Assembly: GCF_010671565.1 (NCBI RefSeq)
Contig: NZ_JAABOQ010000005.1
Span: 1 to 64,000, forward strand
Reading direction: 5' to 3'
Length of the DNA: 64,000 bases
DNA from: Spongiivirga citrea
GTDB taxonomy: Bacteria; Bacteroidota; Bacteroidia; Flavobacteriales; Flavobacteriaceae
Both the position numbers and the translations under genes were made by a program. The notes under the pieces were generated by a model that was given only the letters and a program-made list of their open reading frames with translations, searched no databases and was not told where the DNA came from. Below are positions 10,034 through 19,000 of the stretch, in pieces (the first letter of the stretch is position 1; each line of letters starts with the position of its first letter).

Positions 10034-10939
10034 ATGTCATACAGAGAAGGTTATATCTCAAAAATAGCAACCAATTATAATCAAGATAATGGATTAGATT
10101 TTAGTCAAGTAACAAGCGATGAACTAAATCAACTATGGCTAGAAACATTGCAAAATGGCATGCATGGTCTTTGCTTTAGTATGTATGAAGATGGTCAACA
10201 ACCTGGTGATATTATTACAGAAGCGCAAGTAATAAGAAGAATTCAAATTATAAAACCTTATACCAAATGGGTACGTTCGTTTTCATGTACTGAAGGGAAT
10301 GAACACGTTCCAAGAATTGCAAAGTCTAACGGACTTAAAACAATGGTTGGGGCGTGGTTAAGCGATGATATGGAATTAAATGAAGTTGAGATTGAAGGAT
10401 TAATCCAACTTGCGCGCGAAGGATGTGTTGATATCGCAGCCGTCGGTAACGAAGTGCTGTATCGAAATGAGTTAGATGAGGAACAACTACTTGGATATAT
10501 GCATCGCGTAAAAGAGGCAATGCCCGATATTCCTGTTGGTTATGTCGATGCGTATTATGAGTTTACAAATCATCCCAGAATTGTAGAAGCGTCGGATGTA
10601 ATTTTGTCCAATTGCTATCCATTTTGGGAAGGCTGTCCGCAAGAGTATTCTTTAAACCATATGCAGCAAATGTATGGTCAGGCAATCGATGCCGCAAAAG
10701 GCAAGAAAGTCATTATCACCGAGACTGGATGGCCTAGCGAAGGAGGTTCGTTCGAGGGCTCGCATTCCTCAGCTGAAAATGCCATGAAATACTTTGTCAA
10801 TACACAATTATGGTCAGCAAAAGATGATATAGAAGTCTTTTATTTCTCTTCTTTTGATGAATCCTGGAAAACAGGAGATGAGGGTGATGTTGGCGCGTAT
10901 TGGGGACTATGGGACAAGCATGAAAAACTGAAATTCTAA
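10034..10939 (+). CDS. Cytoplasmic GH17 family glycosidase
   Basis: The 301-residue protein has no signal peptide or lipobox; it begins MSYREGY, so it should act in the cytoplasm. It consists of the minimal GH17 barrel with acid/base motif VGNEV (Glu140) and nucleophile motif TETGWP (Glu230). As the last gene of the operon it would process imported beta-1,3-gluco-oligosaccharides alongside the GH149 phosphorylase, either by hydrolysis or by transglycosylation that sets chain length. The two GH17 copies therefore appear to serve two compartments. Substrate size and linkage preference cannot be read from the sequence. Confidence 0.9.
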   Translation: MSYREGYISKIATNYNQDNGLDFSQVTSDELNQLWLETLQNGMHGLCFSMYEDGQQPGDIITEAQVIRRIQIIKPYTKWVRSFSCTEGNEHVPRIAKSNGLKTMVGAWLSDDMELNEVEIEGLIQLAREGCVDIAAVGNEVLYRNELDEEQLLGYMHRVKEAMPDIPVGYVDAYYEFTNHPRIVEASDVILSNCYPFWEGCPQEYSLNHMQQMYGQAIDAAKGKKVIITETGWPSEGGSFEGSHSSAENAMKYFVNTQLWSAKDDIEVFYFSSFDESWKTGDEGDVGAYWGLWDKHEKLKF

Positions 10940-10971
10940 TACTTATTGGGGTTTTTGAGTAAGAATAAGCT

Positions 10972-10991
10972 CCCTTCCCTTGGGGGAAGGG
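10972..10991. repeat. GC-rich perfect hairpin, dispersed-repeat type
   Basis: CCCTTCCC (10972-10979) and GGGAAGGG (10984-10991) flank a TTGG loop, in a G/C-rich patch that stands out in an AT-rich genome. No T-run follows on either side, so it is not a standard terminator. It resembles the short REP-like hairpins common between Bacteroidota genes, and it closes the glucan operon. Confidence 0.5.
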
Positions 10992-11097
10992 CTTGGGATG
11001 GGTGTTTCCTCTTAAACGAAAATGTAATTTTCACATACCACCTTAAAATTGTAACTTTTCAGACAAGTTGTACTATTCATCAATTAAAACCACTTCA

Positions 11098-13203
11098 ATG
11101 AAAAAGTCTACATTATTTTTTCTTTGCTCCACTTTTTTTGTTCTAATTTCTTGTTCACAGGAAGAAGAAAAAAAAGAAACTCATATAAAATGGGATAGTT
11201 GGGGCGTGCCTCACATTTATGCGAATGCTGTAGACGAATTATTCTATGCTCAAGGCTGGGCGCAAATGCATAATCATGCCAACTTAATTGTTGAAATGTA
11301 TGGCAGTTCTCGCGGTAAAGGCGCTGAGTATTTTGGACCACAAAAACTACAGGATGATATGCTTATTCATACACTTGGGTTTAATGAGTTAGCAGATGAA
11401 TGGTCAGGTACTCGTGACCCAAAACTTACTGCAATTTTTGATTCTTTTATAAAAGGGATGAATGATTATGTGACTGCAAATCCCACTGCTGTTGATGCTA
11501 ATTTGAAGCAAATACTACCGCTTACAACCAGGGATCTAGCTACACACAGTATGTATGTTGTTTTTAGTCGGTTTGTTGCTGGGAATGACTTGGGCAGAGT
11601 GCAACAATGGCCGGACATGGGGAGTAACACTTATGCTATTTCTCCTAAAAAATCGGCTTCAGGAAATGCGATGTTAGTACAAAATCCACACCTACCTTGG
11701 TGGCGGGAGTTTACTTTTTTTGAGTCTCAATTGAATCTTGGAGATAAAAGTATGTACGGGGCTAATCTGGTCGGTTTTCCGGGAATTGCAATCGGATTTA
11801 ATAAGAATTTAGGATGGAGTCATACTGATAATACTATTGATAATACAGATACCTACGAGCTTGACTTAAAAGATGGTGGTTATATTTTAGATGGGGAACG
11901 AAAGGATTTTATTGCATCGGAAAAAACAATTAAGATCAAACAAGAGGACGGTACTTTTAAGGAGCAACAAATTCCTATAATGAGAACAGAGCATGGTCCA
12001 GTTGTTAGTCAATCCAAGGACAAAGTGTTGGCTATTCGCTATGTGGGAACTAAAGCACCAAACGCCTCCTTGCAATGGTGGAATATGCTAAATAGTAGTA
12101 ATCTCGATGAGTTTGAGTCGGCTTTAAAAATGGCTCAAATCCCATTTTGGAATGTGATGTATGCGGATAAGCATGGGGACATTTTTTACCTCTTCAATGG
12201 TCTAGTTCCAAAAAGGAATGAAGGTGATTGGGATTATTGGGATCGTATTATTCCAGGCGGAAAGTCTTCAGATATTTGGACAGAAACACATGCTTATGCG
12301 GATTTGCCCAAGGTTAAAAACCCAACTACAGGTTGGCTACAAAATGCAAATGACCCACCATGGACAAGCACAATTCCTAAGGCCTTAAATCCTGATGATT
12401 ATCCTGGATATATGGCACCGATAAGTATGTCATTCAGACCACAAAGATCTGCTAGAATGCTTTTGGAAGACGAATCGATAACCTTTGATGAACTTGTTGA
12501 TTACAAACTATCTACCCGACTAGAGTTTGCGGATAGAATTTTAGACGACCTATTTGCAGCGGTCGATGCTTCAAGTTCAGAAAAAGCAAAACAGGCAAAA
12601 GAAGTATTAATGGCTTGGGATCGAGAAGCAGATGCTGATAGTAAAGGAATGTTACTATTTTACAATTGGGCTAGAAAGTTCAATAGCTGGAAAAAATCAA
12701 ATTATAGCACCCCTTGGGATTTTAAAAACCCGAATACCACGCCAGATGGCCTCGCTGATCCAGAAGGAGCAGTGAAATTGTTAGAAATTGCTGCAACAGA
12801 AATTGAAACCAAGTTTGGTAAACTCGATGTCCCATGGGGAGATTATTATAGAATTAACTTACACGGTAAAAACCTTCCGGCCAATGGTATCGATGGTTCA
12901 ATGGGGGTATTCCGTGTAACCTGGCCTGGTGGAGGTAATGAGAATAATATGTTCGCAGGAGGTGGTGATAGCTGGGTTGGTGTCATTGAGTTTGGTGAGA
13001 CTCCAAAGGCAAAAGTGTTATTAAGTTATGGTAATGCTTCTCAAAAAGATTCCCCTCATCGAGGAGATCAATTAGAATTATATTCTAAAAAAGAACTTAG
13101 AGATGCTTGGTTTACTTCCGAAGATATAAATGCAAATACAGTTAAAACTGAAATTATTTCAGAAACTGGCTTTACAGAAGAAAAGGAAGATGCTAAAGAA
13201 TAG
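11098..13203 (+). CDS. Penicillin acylase family (Ntn-hydrolase) lipoprotein
   Basis: I take the ATG at 11098 (701 residues) because it opens directly on a lipoprotein signal ending at Cys19; the frame extends to a TTG at 11068 without ATG. The family makes a precursor that self-cleaves, the new N-terminal Ser of the beta chain being the nucleophile. Here GSNTYAISPKKSASG places that Ser at residue 176, followed by the conserved NPHL segment. Substrates in the family range from penicillins and cephalosporins to acyl-homoserine lactones and cyclic lipopeptides; none can be chosen here. It is a stand-alone gene about 160 bp after the glucan operon. Confidence 0.88.
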   Translation: MKKSTLFFLCSTFFVLISCSQEEEKKETHIKWDSWGVPHIYANAVDELFYAQGWAQMHNHANLIVEMYGSSRGKGAEYFGPQKLQDDMLIHTLGFNELADEWSGTRDPKLTAIFDSFIKGMNDYVTANPTAVDANLKQILPLTTRDLATHSMYVVFSRFVAGNDLGRVQQWPDMGSNTYAISPKKSASGNAMLVQNPHLPWWREFTFFESQLNLGDKSMYGANLVGFPGIAIGFNKNLGWSHTDNTIDNTDTYELDLKDGGYILDGERKDFIASEKTIKIKQEDGTFKEQQIPIMRTEHGPVVSQSKDKVLAIRYVGTKAPNASLQWWNMLNSSNLDEFESALKMAQIPFWNVMYADKHGDIFYLFNGLVPKRNEGDWDYWDRIIPGGKSSDIWTETHAYADLPKVKNPTTGWLQNANDPPWTSTIPKALNPDDYPGYMAPISMSFRPQRSARMLLEDESITFDELVDYKLSTRLEFADRILDDLFAAVDASSSEKAKQAKEVLMAWDREADADSKGMLLFYNWARKFNSWKKSNYSTPWDFKNPNTTPDGLADPEGAVKLLEIAATEIETKFGKLDVPWGDYYRINLHGKNLPANGIDGSMGVFRVTWPGGGNENNMFAGGGDSWVGVIEFGETPKAKVLLSYGNASQKDSPHRGDQLELYSKKELRDAWFTSEDINANTVKTEIISETGFTEEKEDAKE

Positions 13204-13251
13204 ATTTTAAATTATTCCGTTACTTTTAGTGCATAGAAAAAATAAAAAGTT

Positions 13252-13725
13252 ATGAAATTGAATAAAGTCTTAGGTGCTTGTTTAACCTTGTTAATAATAT
13301 CGTGTAGTTCTGATGATAATGGGGATACTGGCCCAAGTCAAGAAGAGTTGAATCAAGTCATTGGAACTTGGCAGTTATCACAGGTTAATGTAAGTGCAGC
13401 GCAGGATGTTGATAATGATGGTGATTCTTCTGTTAATTTAATAGAAGAATTAAGTTGTTTAGATGGGACTTTGACCTTTACAGCGGACTTTAAGTGGAGT
13501 TTACAAACAGTAAATCCAGTTATTACGTCGATTACAAATGACCAGTTTGCGTTTAGTTGCGACAACGGAGTTCAAAATGCGGGAAGCTGGGCGCTTCAAG
13601 GCAACATTGTATTAATAAGAGAAGGTGTAAATACCTCGCAATTAAATCTTTCTGGAACTACACTCACTGAGCAGATTAATGAAAATTTACCAATGCTTAC
13701 GAGTAAAGTATATCAGAAAAACTAA
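13252..13725 (+). CDS. Lipocalin-like lipoprotein, unknown function
   Basis: This 157-residue lipoprotein has Cys18 followed by Ser-Ser-Asp-Asp, an acidic stretch that favours surface exposure in flavobacteria. The body starts VIGTWQLSQVNV and ends with an alternating beta pattern, as in the small lipocalin-like domains common in this phylum. Two Cys (in ELSCLDG and FSCDNG) may form a disulphide. It follows the acylase gene by 48 bp. Its stop overlaps the stop of the convergent dehydrogenase gene by 4 bp. No ligand can be named. Confidence 0.75.
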   Translation: MKLNKVLGACLTLLIISCSSDDNGDTGPSQEELNQVIGTWQLSQVNVSAAQDVDNDGDSSVNLIEELSCLDGTLTFTADFKWSLQTVNPVITSITNDQFAFSCDNGVQNAGSWALQGNIVLIREGVNTSQLNLSGTTLTEQINENLPMLTSKVYQKN

Positions 13726-14675
13726 GAAATCCCTTTTTTAATTTTTAAATTCAATAGCATGTCCTTGGTTATTGCATCAAGATCAAATTCGTGTTGCCAA
13801 CCCCAATCGTCGAATGCAACCTGATCATCAATACTATTTGGCCAACTATCGGCTATTTTTTGCCTAAAATCTGGTTGGTAATCAATTGAAAAACCTGGAA
13901 TGTGTTTTTGTATGGTCACTGCTATTTCTTGAGGATTAAAGCTAACACCGCCTAGATTATAAGATGCCCAAACTGTAATATCGCTAAAATCGGCTTCCAT
14001 AATAGCGATAGTTGCCTTTATTGCATCATTCATATACATCATAGGAAGCTCCGTATCTTCTTTTAAAAAACAATTATAATGCCCATTTGTAAGAGCCTTA
14101 TGATAAATCTCTACTGCATAGTCCGTAGTTCCTCCTCCTGGATCGGTTTTCCAACTAATTAATCCTGGATATCTAATACTTCTTACATCAATGTTATGAT
14201 TGTGATAATAATAGTCGCACCAACGCTCACCAGCTAGTTTCGTTATACCGTACACAGAAGTTGGTTCCATAATGGTAACCTGAGGAGTGTTTTTTTTGGG
14301 AGTAGTTGGTCCGAAAACAGCAATACTACTAGGCCAGAAAATTTTGCTAATCAGCCCGTCATGTGCAAGATCTAAAATGTGAGACAGCGAAGTCATATTA
14401 AGATCCCATGCTTTCTTCGGGTATTTTTCTGCCGTTGCGGATAGCATAGCGGCCATAAGATAGACCTCTGTGATTTCATGTTTTTCAACGCAGTTTATCA
14501 CTGCAGTTTTGTCCATTACATCTAGTATTTCAAAAATACCAGAATTCATTAGGGCACTACTACCTTCTCGTATGTCTGTTGCGACAACAGATTCAGTTCC
14601 GCGCTGTTTACGAAGTTCCAAGGTCAATTCGGATCCTATTTGTCCGCAAGCTCCAATTATGAGTGATTTCGTCAT
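13722..14675 (-). CDS. L-threonine 3-dehydrogenase, SDR type
   Basis: The 317-residue protein is an extended short-chain dehydrogenase: NAD-binding GACGQIGSE at residues 8-16, Ser116/117 in the WPSSIAVFG segment and the YxxxK pair Tyr142/Lys146. The run YPGLISWKTDPGGGTTDYA is the signature of the epimerase-like threonine dehydrogenase subgroup characterised in flavobacteria, which oxidises L-threonine to 2-amino-3-ketobutyrate with NAD. It is unrelated to the zinc-dependent Tdh of E. coli. It is convergent with the preceding lipoprotein gene and divergent from the next one. Confidence 0.88.
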   Translation of the reverse strand: MTKSLIIGACGQIGSELTLELRKQRGTESVVATDIREGSSALMNSGIFEILDVMDKTAVINCVEKHEITEVYLMAAMLSATAEKYPKKAWDLNMTSLSHILDLAHDGLISKIFWPSSIAVFGPTTPKKNTPQVTIMEPTSVYGITKLAGERWCDYYYHNHNIDVRSIRYPGLISWKTDPGGGTTDYAVEIYHKALTNGHYNCFLKEDTELPMMYMNDAIKATIAIMEADFSDITVWASYNLGGVSFNPQEIAVTIQKHIPGFSIDYQPDFRQKIADSWPNSIDDQVAFDDWGWQHEFDLDAITKDMLLNLKIKKGIS

Positions 14676-14792
14676 TTGATTTGATAAAACTTCAACAAAA
14701 ATAAAATAAACGACATTCTTTTTAAGAAATAATTAATTTAAAGCATATAAAATTTTTAATTCTTCAACATTTAAAAACATATCTTTGATTGC

Positions 14793-15347
14793 ATGAAAAC
14801 AGTCTCTTTTTTTTTGGTTTTAGTAGCAATTATCATTTCTAGCTGTGATGAGAAGAAGTCCTCCGATTCCGAAGGAAAGGAAATGTCGATCGATACCAAT
14901 ATTGTAAAAATAGAACCAAAGAAAAAAGGAATTAGTTACAAAAAAATTGGAATTATTGGCCAGGCAAAAAAAGAGATATCCCAATGGACGGCATTCAATA
15001 ATCTTGAGCGGGAATTAAACAACATTTTAGAAGCCGATTACCGAATCCTTAAAACGGAACTTGAGGTGTTAGAGGAAGCGTTTAAAGAATTAGAAGAATC
15101 TGATTTTCCTGAAAAATTAAACGTTCCGAGGTTTAAAAGTAAACTGACTGTATTGAAAACCTTTGTGAGAAAATTGGCAAACGAAGTAGAAACCAATGAA
15201 TCTTTTGATATCCTGGAAACGACTGTTAAGCAGATTTCAGAGGAGATGAATGCGATGAAAGAACAAATCAATGAACTTTATGCAAGCGATATTGATACCG
15301 ATGTATTAATCATTGAGCCAGAACCGGGCAAAGAACCTCAAGAATAA
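14793..15347 (+). CDS. Coiled-coil lipoprotein, unknown function
   Basis: I do not recognise this 184-residue protein. It has a lipoprotein signal with Cys18, a basic stretch (EPKKKGISYKKIG) and then Glu/Lys/Leu-rich helices from about residue 65 to 165 that suggest a coiled-coil bundle, ending in an acidic Pro-rich tail. It is probably a periplasmic or outer-membrane peripheral protein. The next gene starts 5 bp after its stop, so the two should be co-expressed. Confidence 0.75.
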   Translation: MKTVSFFLVLVAIIISSCDEKKSSDSEGKEMSIDTNIVKIEPKKKGISYKKIGIIGQAKKEISQWTAFNNLERELNNILEADYRILKTELEVLEEAFKELEESDFPEKLNVPRFKSKLTVLKTFVRKLANEVETNESFDILETTVKQISEEMNAMKEQINELYASDIDTDVLIIEPEPGKEPQE

Positions 15348-15352
15348 CTATT

Positions 15353-15853
15353 ATGAAACACATAATTCTGAATATTTTTTTAGCAATTAGTTTGTTAGGC
15401 TTTTCTCAAGAAGATGAGAAAATGCAAATAGATAAAGTGCTAACAGATTGGCACAAAGCTGCTTCAAATGCGGACTTCGAAAACTATTTTGGACTGATGA
15501 CTAAGGACGGGGTATTTCTTGGTACCGATGCCACTGAAAATTGGCAGAATAAAGAGTTTCGCGCTTTTAGTAAACCCTATTTTGACAAAGGAAAAGCTTG
15601 GAGTTTTACTGCTGTTGAACGTAATATTTATGTTAATGTTGAAGCTGGTTTTGCTTGGTTTGATGAATTATTGGATACGCAAATGGAACTGTGCAGAGGT
15701 TCAGGAGTTTTAAAAAAGGAAAATGAAGAGTGGAAAATAGCACATTATGTTCTTTCTATCGCGATTCCTAATGAGAATGTAAAAGATATAGTTATAGCTA
15801 AAAAGAAAAATGATAGTATATTAAAGAGCAGACTTAAAAATAAAAAAATGTAG
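15353..15853 (+). CDS. Secreted SnoaL/NTF2-like protein
   Basis: The 166-residue protein begins with a Sec signal ending near LLGFSQ. The mature part has the NTF2-like cone-fold pattern seen in SnoaL/DUF4440-type proteins: a helix with DWHKAASNADFENYFGLM, a GVFLGTDATENW segment and strands ending in GSGVLKKENEEWKIAHY. Many such proteins are annotated without known substrate. It lies 5 bp after the coiled-coil lipoprotein gene; nothing points to a specific pathway. The C-terminus is Lys-rich. Confidence 0.8.
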   Translation: MKHIILNIFLAISLLGFSQEDEKMQIDKVLTDWHKAASNADFENYFGLMTKDGVFLGTDATENWQNKEFRAFSKPYFDKGKAWSFTAVERNIYVNVEAGFAWFDELLDTQMELCRGSGVLKKENEEWKIAHYVLSIAIPNENVKDIVIAKKKNDSILKSRLKNKKM

Positions 15854-15932
15854 CTTTTATGTAATTAAGTGATGGAAATTACGTCAAATTCACAGTATAT
15901 GTTAAAGTAAAGCTAATTTTAATGATTTCTAC

Positions 15933-15940
15933 TATATTTG
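15933..15940 (+). promoter_or_regulatory. Possible Bacteroidota -7 promoter element
   Basis: TATATTTG matches the TAnnTTTG -7 consensus of the Bacteroidota primary sigma factor and lies 88 bp before the propeller gene. I see no convincing TTTG -33 element at the expected distance, so the call is tentative. Confidence 0.3.
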
Positions 15941-16028
15941 TATTCCTTGTGAAAAGTTGAAAAAAATTGCACCGACCTACCACTAAGTATAATGATTTTT
16001 CACATTTATCTTATTTAAATTAACACTG

Positions 16029-19000
16029 ATGAAGAGATTTTTACTCGTTATTGGGTTGTGTTCTTGTTTTGCAATGAGCGCCCAATTTAATGAAAACGCT
16101 CCTTGGATGGAATCAGTTAAAGCTGACGCAAAGTTTGGCGGTGATTCACAAAAGATCCAAACTAGTTACAATTTATTTGAAATTTCTAAGTCCTTTGAAG
16201 AATATTGGAATGATAAAGACCACACAAAAAAAGGGAGCGGTTATAAGCCATTTAAACGATGGGAATATCACTGGAGTCATTATGCTGACGTAAATGGTAA
16301 TTTGCCAACTGCAAAACAATTATGGGACGCCTTCGAAGCAAAACAAAATAGTACCTTAAGACTTAATCCAACTGCAAATTGGCAGGCTTTAGGACCATTT
16401 GAGCATGTGGCCGAAAACGGTCGTTTAAGAGGACAAGGTAGGGTAAATGTAATGGCCATTGATCCTAATAATGCTGATGTGTGGTACGCCGGCGCACCTT
16501 CGGGAGGTTTATGGAAATCTACGGATGCTGGTACAACTTGGAACACTACAACTGATGCTCTTCCACAAATTGGAGTTTCAGGTATTGCAATTGATCCTAA
16601 CGATTCAAATATCATATATATTGCTACTGGAGATGATGATGCAGGGGATAGTGTTAGTGCCGGGGTATTCAAATCTATAGATGGTGGTTCGACTTGGAAT
16701 CAAACAGGGCTAAACCCAAGCAACACGCCAAATCTCATGAACGAGATTTATATCGATCCAACCAATTCAAATATACTCTGGTTAGCTACGAGTTCGGGAG
16801 TTTATAAAACCGTTGATGCAGCTGTTACTTGGGAACGGGTGAGAACAGGAAATATTCTGGACTTAAAACTTAAGCCTGGAGACAGCAATACCTTATATGC
16901 AGTAACAAGAAGTCAATTTTATAGAACAACCGATGGGGGTGCTACTTGGACTAATATTACTGAGGGGTTACCGGAAACATCGCGAAGGTTGGTTATTGAT
17001 GTTACTCCCGCTAATTCCAATGTAATTTATGTACTGAGTGCAGCGGCAACGGATGGTTTCCCTTTTCAAGGTTTATATAAATCTACCGATAGCGGTGTAA
17101 CCTTCACAAAAACTGCAGAAACTGATAACATTAATGAAAGTAATCAGGCTTGGTTTGATCTCGCGATGGCAATTTCACCAACAGATGAAGACGAGGTATA
17201 CGTAGGCTGTTTAAATGTGTGGAAATCAACAAATGGAGGGGATAATTTTAATGTTCTTAATTCGTGGTTTCAAAGTACCCCTTCATATACGCATGCCGAT
17301 ATCCATATGCTTCGTTTTTTTGGGAATATATTATTTTGCGGCAGTGATGGTGGACTTTATGTATCAACAGATAACGGATCGACTTTTACTGATAAGACAG
17401 AAGGAATGGCAATTAGTCAGTTTTATCGACTATCTGTTGCTAAACAGGATGCCAATATCATAATAGGGGGTTTACAAGACAATGGGGGTCATGCACGAAG
17501 TGCTGCTGGACAATGGCGAAATTATCATGGCGGCGACGGAATGGACAATGCAATAGACCCAAATAATAGTAATATTCTTTATGGTATGACCCAAAACGGC
17601 GGGTCGTTAAATATCACTGTAAACGGCGGGTTGAATTTATCAGCTCAAGTTAGTCCTCCTCAGGATGGAACTGGTTCAGCTATTAGTGGCAACTGGGTTA
17701 CACCATTACAAATAGATAGTGAGGGCAATCTTTATTCAGGTTTTGATGCGGTTTACCGGTTGAATGGAAATGCATGGGAAAGAGTTTCTACTACCATAGG
17801 AACTAACATTGATGAGATAATTATAGACCCAAATAATCCTAATAACATTTATATTGTAAATGGTCGTTTTCTTAGAAAGAGTATTGATGCAGGAGCATCA
17901 TTTAGTGTAGTAGGTACATTTGATTCTGATATATCAGATATGGTGGTTAGCAATTCTGATTCTAATACTTTGTATGTGACCCTATCTAATATCTCACTTG
18001 AAAGTACTCCTAATAATGGAGCTCCTAAGGTGTTCAAATCTACTGATGGAGGAAATACCTATGATGACATTACATTCGACCTTCCTGTTGATCAACCAAT
18101 ATTCGCGATAGCTCATCAAGGTAGGGATACTAATAATCCTATTTATGTTGGAACTAGTTTGGGAGTATATAGATGGGATGACACCTTAACTGAATGGGAA
18201 GAATACTTTACGGGATTACCTAATGTAGCGGTAACTGATATGGAAATTAACCTTGATGATGAGGTTCTTACAGTAGCAACTTATGGTCGTGGTATATGGC
18301 AATCACCAATTCCAGTTCAGATTCCGGATAATGATATTAGATTACTTTCAGTTAATAACCCAGCACCGAGCCAGGTAATTTGCGGTGAGGTAATTCCTGA
18401 AATAGTAGTGGCTAATAATGGCGCAAATGATATCACATCAATTGATTTTACGTATTCAGTAAATGGTGGCGCAGTGCAAAACACTACTGTTACGCAAACA
18501 ATTACTCCTGGGAGTGAGGCTACAGTAAACCTTCCAGTACTATCCTTAACAGCGGGTAAATATGTGCTTGATGTTAATGGCACAATTGCCAATGACGCTT
18601 TTGATGGCAACAATGATCTTTCTTCTGAGTTTTTTGTCAATGATTTTGGTGTAACTCAAGTAGTAAATTCATTTGAAACTGCTGATGATGCCCTTTTATC
18701 ATATAACGAAGGTGATACATCGAATTCACTTTGGGAGCGCGGAGCACCAGCTAAAACATTTCTTAATGCAGCAGCAACAGGAACAAATGCTTATGTGACT
18801 GCACTTACTGGGGATCATCCAAATAATATAAAAAGTTATTTGGTAACCAAATGTTATGATTTTAGCACCATTACACTACCGGTCATGTCATTTAATATGG
18901 CATTTGATCTTGAACAAGATTTTGATATTGCTTATGTAGAGTATACGATTGATCAAGGTAAGACATGGCAAGTACTTGGTACAACTGCTAGTCAACCAAA

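Noticed and set aside
11068-11097. Longer start for the acylase gene
   Set aside because: It needs TTG and would put ten polar residues ahead of a clean lipoprotein signal.
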